From the NCBI GenBank assembly GCA_014529385.2, contig CM043960.1, positions 25,298,396-25,362,395 on the forward strand: a stretch of DNA of 64,000 nucleotides, written 5' to 3'. Positions 22,160 to 31,500 of the stretch are shown one piece after another (position 1 is the stretch's first letter; every line of letters begins with the position of its first letter). This DNA comes from Adiantum capillus-veneris. Lineage: Eukaryota > Streptophyta > Polypodiopsida > Polypodiales > Pteridaceae. The position numbers and the translations under genes were made by a program. The notes below the pieces were generated by a model. It worked only from the letters and a program-made list of their open reading frames with translations, did no database searches and was not told the DNA's origin.

Positions 22160-22920
22160 AACAAAATCCAAAAAGTGCTCGAGGAACTTCCTGTCCAGGA
22201 TGTCGTGTCTTGGAATGCACTGATTGTAGGATATGACCAGCTTGGGCAGGGCCAAGGAGCTTTGGTCATTTTTCAATGGCAGTTGAAAGTGAGGATGCCT
22301 CTTCAGATGCAATGATATATGTTGTGGGATGTTTGTAGCTGATGTAGAGAGAGAGAGCATCTCTCCAGATGCAATGTTGTCTCAAGGAGTACATTTATTG
22401 TAGGATATGTCCAATGGGGTTAGGTCAGGAAGAGAGAGATTCGTTTTCATTAGAAGCAGAGAGAGGGCATCTCTCCAAATGCAATCATGTACACTTGCAC
22501 CTTGAAGGCGTGTGGCGTTACACAAAATGCTGATATGGCCAAAAAAATTCACGATTGTTTGAAGAAATGTTGTGCTTGGCACTACCTTGGCGACATGTAT
22601 GCCAAATGTGGTGTACTTCATAAAGCACAAAAAGTGTTTGAGGAGCTTCCTGTCTGGGATGTCATCTCTTGAAATGCATTGACTGCTGGATATGCCTAAC
22701 CTTGGTAGGAGGGCCAAGGAGCTCTGGGCTGTTTTCAACGGATGCAACACCATCCTTGAAACTGCCTTGATTGACATGTATGCCAAATGTGGTGCACTTC
22801 ATAAAGCACGAAAAGTGCTCAAGGAGCTTCGTGTCCAAGATGTCGTCTCTTGGAATTCACTAATTTCAAGATATGCCCAACTTGGGAAAGACCAAGGAGG
22901 TTTGGGTGATTGTCGGTAGA
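22160..22920 (+). pseudogene. Degenerate PPR repeats, part 2
   Basis: Three PPR units are easily read: KIQKVLEELPVQDVVSWNAL then IVGYDQLGQGQGAL (22163-22260); YTCTLKACG, then DMYAKCGVLHKAQKVFEELPVWDVIS with a stop where Trp belongs (22487-22675); and TALIDMYAKCGALHKARKVLKEL then VQDVVSWNSLISRYAQLG (22760-22890). Spacing is about 95-110 codons, so these are alternating P, L and S motifs as in plant organellar RNA-editing factors. The frames differ and stops intervene. No E or DYW domain was found. Probably one locus together with the remnants at 18.3-19.3 kb. Confidence 0.75.
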
Positions 22921-23284
22921 TGTTAAGCGAGGGTATCTCTCTAGATAGTGTAGATAGTGTTGGCTTGCCCTAGGTAAGAAAATTTGCATAGCACTGTCCG
23001 AGGCGGCATCGTTGTACTAGTATGTTTTAACATGCTTACGTGATCTTCAACTTGTTTCTTTTTTTGGCTTGCAAAGGCCTTAGAGTTCTCTTTTTGCTAA
23101 TGAAAAAATGTAAAAATCAAGAGTTCCATTTTTTAGTGTTAAAAGAAAACACTATGTTATGATTGGTTTTGATAAAAGTCTAATGATGATAAGTTATGAC
23201 AGAGGGTATGGGTAATATACACCCCAAATTTTCCCAAAGAAAAGTGCCTTTCAAGGGCAATAGTGGTCTTAACTAGCCGAAGGG
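22921..23284. other. No recognised feature
   Basis: No gene or clear repeat is seen in this stretch between the PPR debris and the SINE. Confidence 0.5.
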
Positions 23285-23517
23285 TTTTTTAAATTTTAAA
23301 TTTATTTAAGAGAGATACCTACAACTTGAAATTACAACTTACACACCCGACTCCATAGGTGGAGCATTCCAACCGGATAAGGGAGGCCAATCCATCATAG
23401 ACTTGGGGAACAATCTCAAAGGGTAACATGTCACACGAGCTGTCAAGGGGGACTTGAACCCACAACATTGGACACAAGAGGCTCTTGGTCTATCAACTAA
23501 GCTAGCACTCATTGACA
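23285..23517 (-). mobile_element. tRNA-derived SINE candidate
   Basis: On the minus strand the element begins TGTCAATGAGTGC. It has an internal RNA polymerase III A box (TAGCTTAGTTGATA, 23491-23504) and B box (GGTTCAAGTCC, 23450-23460) at tRNA-like spacing. A tRNA-unrelated body follows, ending in an A/T-rich tail TTTAAAATTTAAAAAA. Six-base direct repeats CCCTTC (minus strand) flank it at 23279-23284 and 23518-23523, as expected of a target duplication. The head does not fold into a proper tRNA acceptor stem with the body, so it is not a tRNA gene. Confidence 0.65.
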
Positions 23518-23664
23518 GAAGGGCTAATTTTTGATATTGTCCTTTATAGGAAAATCCTTGCAATTTTTTTTGTTTCTCTTGCAGGTCAAAAAATGCTCTA
23601 CAACCTTCAAAATTGGACCCTGGGACTCTCCTCCTTGCTCACCCTGGATGCAACCTGGCTCTTA

Positions 23665-24019
23665 GGCTGGGTTCATACGGGGCGGTGGAAGAGAGAGGGG
23701 GAGGTGCGAGGGTCCCTGATGGCGTGCACACATTGGGCAACAAAAAGGTATTCCATTTCCGGACCCACCCAAAGTCGGGCGACCCCCCCCGGAAGACGAA
23801 AACTGTCGCTACCTTTATCAGCGCAAAACGCGGGTAGTAGAGCTCGAGCTCAGAATGCAGTCCTTGTAGTCAATGGCGAAACCGACAGGCTACTGCTCGT
23901 GAGATGTTGTGCTTTCGCGCCATTTTAAAGATCCAGTACTACCTCCGCCTTGTGTGAACAAGGCGCACGGAGGCAGCAAAAAGCATTTGCATTTCCGTCG
24001 GCCCCGTCTGAACCCATCC
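23665..24019. mobile_element. Tourist/PIF-Harbinger-like MITE 1
   Basis: Ends are inverted: left GGCTGGGTTCATACGGGGC, right (complement) GGATGGGTTCAGACGGGGC. The flanks are TTA at 23662-23664 and TTA at 24020-24022, the 3-bp target duplication typical of PIF/Harbinger. At 355 bp with no coding capacity it is a MITE. It shares the internal segment GCAAAACGCGGGT with the next element. Confidence 0.75.
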
Positions 24020-24022
24020 TTA

Positions 24023-24332
24023 GGTTAGGTTCAGATGGACCGGCGGCAATGAAAAGGAAAGCCGGTGCACATGGATTGAGTGAAGCACATGAGTAGACCT
24101 TTCGGACCCACTTGGAAACAAATAGCTTCTGCCGAAAGATCTACAACGCAAAACGCGGGTTGTGCAGCTCAGACTCAATCAACAGCTTACAGAGGCATAT
24201 ACTTTATCAATACGCTGGTTTTGATTGGCCACAGTTCTTGTTTACTTTTTATGGCTTCCGTCTCTAGTGAACAATGCAAGCGCAGGAAGCAGCAAAGGTG
24301 TTCTCTGCCGCGGGGCTCGTATGAACCCACCC
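24023..24332. mobile_element. Tourist/PIF-Harbinger-like MITE 2
   Basis: It starts immediately after the TTA that also closes MITE 1. Left end GGTTAGGTTCAGATGG, right end (complement) GGGTGGGTTCATACGAGCC. The internal segment GCAAAACGCGGGTTGTGCAGCTC matches MITE 1, so both are one family in direct tandem. The right flank is TTT in place of TTA. Confidence 0.65.
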
Positions 24333-24342
24333 TTTTTATAAT

Positions 24343-24841
24343 CAAGGGACAATTACCAAAATACCCCTCTAATTTGTGAAAATTCCCAAAGTAACCCTCA
24401 AATTTCAAAAATTCCCGAAATACCTTTGTATCTATTTTGGTTGAATTGTTCAAGAATTTTTAATCTTTATTCCTTTTTGATAATTGAGATCTGTTTTTGC
24501 ATGCTTAACATGTAATTTGCCACAAATTACCTCGCAAAAACAGGCAATTATTCTAAAGATAATGAAGCAATTCATCTCCAAAGCCTACATAATCAACTCA
24601 AATTCTGGATTTAGCATCTTATATTGATAAGCAATGAGTCTTCTTATGAAAAGCTACAAAATTTTTTTAATCTTTGGAGATATTTAATTTCACAACCAGG
24701 GGTATTTTGGGAATTTTTGAAAATATGAAGGGCATTATGGGAATTTATGACAAAATACTGGGGGTGTTTTGGGAATTTTTAAAATTTGAGGGGTATTTTG
24801 GGAATTTCCACAAATTAGAGGGGTATTTTGGTAATTTTCTC
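24343..24841. mobile_element. Foldback MITE with long inverted repeats
   Basis: The left arm ACAATTACCAAAATACCCCTC... is mirrored on the right by ...GAGGGGTATTTTGGTAATT. Homology continues for roughly 80 bases on each side with the AAAATTCCC / GGGAATTTT theme. Perfect 6-bp direct repeats TATAAT flank it (24337-24342 and 24842-24847). The interior repeats the GGGTATTTTGGGAATTT unit several times on the right. Superfamily not assigned. The right end lies about 70 bp before the ORC5 start codon. Confidence 0.7.
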
Positions 24842-24886
24842 TATAATTAAACATTCTGAATAACTAATAAGCCTGAAGAGTTTGAG

Positions 24887-24895
24887 GGCGGGAAA
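24887..24895 (+). promoter_or_regulatory. E2F-type binding motif upstream of ORC5
   Basis: GGCGGGAAA, the complement of the canonical E2F site TTTCCCGCC, ends 16 bases before the ATG. Plant replication-licensing genes are commonly E2F targets, so G1/S activation of ORC5 is a reasonable inference. It lies in the only unique DNA left between the foldback MITE and the coding start. Confidence 0.6.
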
Positions 24896-24910
24896 ACGGT
24901 AGGTAGCAAT

Positions 24911-25543
24911 ATGCGAGCTGCAGACGGGGGAGGGGGTAACCCTATTTGTTGCTTCCCTTCTGGCAATGGAAGCAGCAGGGTAACCGAAGGGAATGCACTC
25001 CACAGTCCCAATTCTAAAGCCGGGGAGACGAGTCGTAGGACTCGTAGCCGCGCAGCGTCTCCTTTAAAAGCTGCAATCCACCAATCTCATTCCCAACATG
25101 AAGGGCAGCACTTGTCAGAGGAAGCTTGGATCGCCCCAGACATGCTCTACTCGCACCTTGTTGACCGCTTCCCTGCACGTAACAGCGAGATCAACCAGCT
25201 CCTTGGCTTGCTTGGAGAGCCCTGTGATTTGCTGTTCCCTCTCTTTGTCTATGGTGGAGCTTCCACAGGTAAAACCTCCATTCTGCTGGAGATTTTTAGG
25301 CAGATGAAGCGGCCATTTGCTTACACAAGCTGTCGGTCGTCTCATACACCCCGCATTCTGTTTGAATCCATCCTCAATCAGCTCAGCAAACATGTACGGA
25401 GCCCCTCAAACAGCTTTGCCAGCACAAAGAAATGTGATAAGTTTTCAGATTTTCTAGGTTTTCTGATTGACGCGTGCACCTTTGCTGTCTCTGACAAAGC
25501 TGGAAGCATCAATAAAGGGCTTGTCAGTCCACAGAAGAAGAAG
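24911..25543 (+). CDS. ORC5: ORC5 exon 1 (codons 1-211)
   Basis: Contains the low-complexity basic N-terminus, the RFPARNSEINQLLGLLG segment, Walker A, and the conserved SCRSSHTPRILFESILNQL and KKCDKFSDFLGFL blocks. The donor is AAG/GTAAGA at 25543/25544. Reading continues open past the donor for another 174 bases, but that sequence is not conserved and is taken as intron. Confidence 0.93.
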
Positions 25544-28500
25544 GTAAGAATGCCAACAAGGGCAGAAAATAATCTGACTACAATTGTTTTCGCGACTATG
25601 AGTGCTTTCGTCCTACGAGTTAGAACAATTTTTAAGTCCATTGAAAACTTCTGTAGTGCAGGGCTATCGTGGGGAAGAAAGGGATGGTTCATTGCCAGTG
25701 GTCTATTTGATATTTGACAATGTGGAGCTCTTGCTGGATTGGTCAGGGGGGTTCCGGCTCATTTCTGCACTGGTGAGGCTCTCTGAGTTCTCTGGACTGG
25801 AAAACTTGGGACTCATTTTCATCAGCAGCTTGGGGCCAGATGCATTCTTCTCAGGCACAGGTTTGTTAGAAGCTATTCCAATCTATATGAGGGATTATGC
25901 TGATGATGATCTACATCAAATCTTGTTGAAGGAAAAGCCCAATAGAGCACTATACTCTGCTTTTTTGAGGCAAGCGTCTGAACTCCAAAATTTCTTATTT
26001 TCTTGCTTCCACCTTTGAGTTCTGGCTCTTGCATAATGCTCTTTAGTACTATTGGGTATCCATGTTTGGAACCATGAACCCTTTTGAAGAAGTAGAATTG
26101 TGGCCTTAGGTGTATACAGGAGAACAATATGAAAATCACATTGAAATTTGAGAAACTGAAGATAGATAGTTGTGTTTTTGTCTAAAACCCTTCCATTTAT
26201 AAATAGATGTTTCTAAGTGGCACATAAATGCCATTCTTGTCAGACGTGGTAGTGGAAGATGGACGGGTATGACAGCGTATGCGTCATCAACTACCTCAAT
26301 TTTGTGCTAATTTTTTTGATTAAATGCTTCTTTTAGTGCTAGGCTTCATTATGACTGAGGTTTGCTCTTGATCTTCAAAGGCATAACGATAACTCAATAC
26401 GCTGAACTTTGTGTTGATATGTGTGTGCGTGTGGTGTGTTTGGGAGCATATGTTAGTATCTAGTTCTAGACCCACTATTGGGCATTGACGACGCTAGTGG
26501 GGATGTCGTGATATTCAATCAATATTATGCACGATGCAGCTGATGAGCCATGGCTATATTGTCTTATGGGTGAGTCACATCTATACTTTGCGCTTTCCTT
26601 TAAGGGTGAATCTGGGCTTATCCTGGATTCATCTAGGTATATTGTTTTGTCCATCCAACTTTAGTCTTTTGAAAGAGTCTCCAAAAATTCAATTAGTATC
26701 TGGTGCGTGTCAGGTGCACATTCCATGCTACAATTAAGAAAACTGGAAGCATGCCTTCTACATACTGAGACCGGCCCGTAGGGCAGTAGACTTTAGCTTT
26801 CACCCGAATCCTTTCTTCATAAACGTTACTTAAACTTTACGACACAAAGGAACTTCACAAATAAGCGTGTGATTGGAATTCAACACTTCAAAACAAAACA
26901 TGGCTTGGCAGCTAGAGTGCTTGCAATCAAACAATGACACCCTGTAGGCCCTAAAGACTTGTGTCCCTTTCGGTATTTCTTTATTCTTATTACACTTCAA
27001 AAAAACTTGTAAATTTTTATAAGCTATCCCACTTTTATCGGGCTGAAATTCCCCTACTCTAACCCGATATCAACAGCATAACCATAGTAAAAGTCAGAGT
27101 TACATGGGACGGCGGGTCGGGGTCGAGAATGGGGACGGGGATAGGGACGGGACGGCAAAAGTCAGGAAACAGGGACGGGGTCGGAACGGCAAAAAAAAAA
27201 ACAAAGTTTTTTTTTTTTGCATCTTTGGACCTACACACATGCCACACACATAGAGCATCACTTTGACTACAAATTTACACTAAATATAGAGCACGAGTTA
27301 TATAGACGCAAATGTGCTAATAAAACATCGATGGAAAAGTGCATGCCACAAGGGCTCAAAAAGGACAAGCCTCAAGGATAACAAAAAGTACAAAGGGCTA
27401 GGTAGACTCTAGACTCGAGAGTGATCAATGATCATCAAACTCCGGAGGTGCTCGCTTGTTGAATCTCCATATCGTCGTCGTAGTCGAGGTGGTTAGCGAC
27501 ATATGAGGCCTCGCGAGGCTTGCATTGAGGCTCGAAGTCCTCCTCTAGCTCCTCCAAAAGTGTATCGGCCATAGATGGATTCTCTTGTGCCATCTCCCAC
27601 TCAGTGAAGGGATCTGCCTTGTGTGTGACGCTCTTGGCAAGCATGCGCAAGTTAGCGCTCACAAACACCAAGTTAGCGCTCACAAACACCAAATCATTGG
27701 CCCTCTCGACCCCAAGGCGATTCCTCTTCTTAGAGGCAATGTGGCTGAACACACTCCATAGTTGCTCCAAGCAACTAGTGGTACATGCTTGGCTAAGGAC
27801 ACGAACAGCCAAGCGCTGCAAATGTGAGCCATCTCATCCATAGTCCTCCCAACATAAAACCGAGCCAATCTTGCTGCGATCAACCTGTGCATCTACACAT
27901 CCATAGGAGCCCTTCTTTTGGCTATAGTTGAGTAGCTCGTCTCTAATCTTGCGTCTAGTGTCACTGCTAGGCTCAAGGCGCTCCAATGCAAGCCGCCATC
28001 CTTTGCTCACCTCCTTGTCGGTCTCTTGACGCCTTCCCTGAAACTCAGGGTCAAGCACATAAGCTGCCGCATGAAGTGGAGAGTAGTATCCTTTTCACCT
28101 CGACTCGCACAAGCCATGAATCTCCGCATACTGAACAAGGTCAGGCACAAGCTTCTCAAGTGTCTCTATTATCCGATCCATGGCTTCGTAGACTTTGCCG
28201 ATGCATGGTTGCAAGCCATCCACAACTCGAAGTAGGTGTAGAATAGGCTTGACCATGGCGTCAAGTGTCTTCACCTCCTCCCACCAAGCGTCATTGTTGG
28301 CCCATTCTCTGCATTTCAATCCTGTTGTTAATGTAGACTCCGGCATGGCCTGGAACTCATCAAGTAGACAAGCGGCCTAGCATAAGCCAATTGAATGCAA
28401 ATCTTGTCTCTGAAATTTTGAGCAAGGACAAGTGGCTCCTCTTTGAGAACTCATGGCGCACTTTTTGAGCACAAAGGAGACAATTTGAGAGGCGTCACCA

Positions 28501-31500
28501 ATGGTGGGTGAAATCCATGACAAGCTCCCTATGTCCTTAAGGAGGTTATTGAGGCAATGCGCCATGCAAAATGTGACATGGATGTTGGGATACATGTCCT
28601 CAATGATAGCCCCAGCTGCCCTATTTGACGCCTCTCCATCTGCAACCATACGAAGGACATTCTCCGAGCCGATGATCTCTATGGTGCTTGTCCACTCCGC
28701 AGTAAGCATCTCTGCGGCCTTGCCACTGTCGGATGCATCATGTGACTCCACAAAGTACATCTCCTCCCGAGAGTAGGCCACCACTCTGTGGGTGAATTGC
28801 TTGCGGGTGTCGCTCCATGCATCTACAAGGAGAGAGACGCCATTGGTCTCCCACACATCCTTTGTTGCTTGGGCCGCGTGCTCCACAGCAAGCTTCTCTT
28901 TATCAAGGAGGGTGATGCGAAGCCTCTGCGATGAAGGTGGCACATAAGAGGAGCCATATTCCCCTATTTTCGTAACCATGGTTTGAAACAATAGAGCATG
29001 TTGTGTTAGTATGGAGAGTGGAGACCCCATAATGAATACAAAATGGGAGATTGCAATGTGCATATGCCAAGGGAAACTCACGGCAAAGCATGGAAGGCAA
29101 TGTGGTCGTGGAAGAAGAATCGGGCAACCGACCTATCCACCTCTTCCTTCAATTTAGGATTCCAATTTTTGTTGAGGGTGCTTTGGCGATGCGTAATGGA
29201 AGAGGACGGTGTAGATGCATTTGTCTTAAACGCTTGAGAGGTGGAGTCAAGGTTGGCTTCCCTTTGCTCTCGTGGTGTCGCTGTGGTGGAGGGATCAACA
29301 GCAACAAAACGGCCCCTCTTGGCCGCTTCCGCGATCTCATACACCGCGAGCTTCTCAAGAAGCTCTAACCTCTTCTTGGGAGATACTCGAGGGCAAAACT
29401 TCACCTCGTGGCTGGGTTCATGAAGAAGATGGGCTTGCACTTTGTTTGCACCACCCGTTCTCCTGTACGGGGCTTAGCTTGCACGTCCATGGTCTTGCAC
29501 TGCCACCTTTACCATGCATGGTAGAGACGACTTCATCCCACCATGACCATGTTTGCACGGTGGGCCTCCTTCGAGAAGAGCCGGCTTGAGAAGCGGAGTT
29601 AGCTTGAGATGACATGATGGTGGAGAGAGAGTAGAGCTAAGGGGAGAGGTGTATTGCGTCCCTAGGCCCCGTCCCCTCCGTCCCCTGTAACTATGGTAAA
29701 AGTCTCCACGAACAAAATCCCAAGTAAACTATGACTTTCCACGCACTTTACAAAACTTGGCGAGAGATTACAGCATGCTAAATTCTCTGTTTTTGGTCTC
29801 CAAAATGCACCAAAACACTTGTTCGGCGATTCCTTAGCTTCCTCAAAGCTTCTGGGATGTGTAGGTATCAAAATTGACCAAAACCCTGAACCTGCAATAA
29901 ATTACAGCAAGCTGTAATTCTCTGTTTTGTGCTCCGATTCGTGTGTTGATCACTTCTGTGGGTAGCCCTCAAGCTTCAGCATCTATAGGGTCACTTGTCC
30001 TTTGAATTTTACGAGATTCCTCGTGGGAAATCTCTCTAAATTGTCTTGTTTAAGCACCCAAGGCTTTCTCGAGGCTCCCGTGGCATTACCTTACAATTTA
30101 GGTGCGAAACCCTAAACCTGCAAAAAAACACAGCAGATTGTGGTTTTCAAATTCACATCATTTTGAGCGGAACAAACACGTCTATGCGTGTGTCGAGCTC
30201 TTGTATGCTATGGGACCATTCCCCTGTAAATTGGAGGAGTTTTCACATGAGAAAACTCTCCTTTTTGCATTCCTTTGTGATGGAATTGTGCGTACTTGAA
30301 GAAGATTAGCAATTAGCTAATCCGGTTTTTGTACAAAAGGCCCTTGCCTTCACAAACGCGCGTAAAACCCCCCGAATTGTACATGGTCATTTGAGAAGCC
30401 TAACTAGTGGGGCATTACCATATGTGCAAAGGGGAGAGAGAGATGCGCAAGAGCAAGTCATCTTGCTGCATGAGACAAGGGAGAAGGTAAGCTTTACATT
30501 GAAGCTGTGGTCACGTGCACCCACTACTCAAACACATTGTTGAGCACATTGATAACAATAAGCCCCCAGTCTCAAATTTGGGTGCCCCCTCTTGGGATGA
30601 GCTTTTGGAGAGAGAGTTGATCTGTAGGTTGCTCTCCTACTGCCATGTGTCCAGTTTGCTCCTTTTGGTTTAATTCCTAGTACCCACCAACTTATAAAGT
30701 CTTGCCGAGGGGCCTAATTGACTTTAACTAAGCCTAGCGGCTTCTTCACTAATCGGATTCCAGTGTTGATCGGCCCAACCATCTCGTGGTTGCCTGGTCT
30801 TGACTCTTGTGGGTGAAACTCTCGACCAACGATCGTTTCACATTGGCCATGTAATGTTCGAGCATTTGTGATTTTAACAAGAGGGTCCCAAAAACTAAAT
30901 AAAAATCATGAGAAAGTTGCAATACATTTGGTGGCTCTTAGTTCAATTTCTTCCATCCACTTCGCATCCATAGGTGGATAGTTCTTGAACTTCATCAAAT
31001 ATTGTCGTGCGATTTTTCCTTTGACTTTTCTTTATTTTGGCATGTCCTTGAGAAGACTCGGTTGAGTCTTCAGCTTTCTTTGCTCTTTTTGACTCCTGCG
31101 AAGCTTCAGGAGCCGCTTTTGCAAAGGACCTCTTTGCTGGTCTTTTCTTTGACTAACCCCCTTTCACATTGCCTTGAAACCCACCGTTTTCTCCCTTCAA
31201 CAAGGCATGGCCAGTGTTGGCAACTTTCATAAGCTAAGTGGGGGTGGCCATCGAATATTTTATATAGTAATTTTTGAGCCCTTTAGGTAGCTCACAACAA
31301 TACTTCTCTATCTACTCTGTCAATGGCACAAACCTGTAGGAAGTTACTGAAAGCAACGCTTTACAAAACTTCCGGTTGTACTTCTCTAAGCTTTTGCAAG
31401 TAGCCGCATTGTGTTGGTGCCTATTTGTCATGACATCGGCTTCAAATTCATTTGACAGCCATGCAAATGCAAACATTTGCTTGAAGTAAATCCATGTGAC

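Larger units (their letters stand above)
26766..30781 (-). repeat. 3' LTR of gypsy-D, interrupted by hAT
   Basis: LTR sequence at 26766-27094 and 29696-30781, about 1.41 kb after removing the hAT and one target copy. It begins TGAGACC and ends CCCAACCA. It matches 32671-34107 throughout. Confidence 0.88.

Noticed and set aside
23450-23504. tRNA gene on the minus strand
   Set aside because: A and B boxes are present, but the acceptor arms do not pair properly and the element continues into a tail with flanking repeats; a SINE explains it better.
25544-25717. Extension of ORC5 exon 1 past the donor
   Set aside because: The frame stays open but loses similarity to ORC5; a GTAAGA donor at 25544 and an acceptor at 25661 restore the conserved Walker B region.
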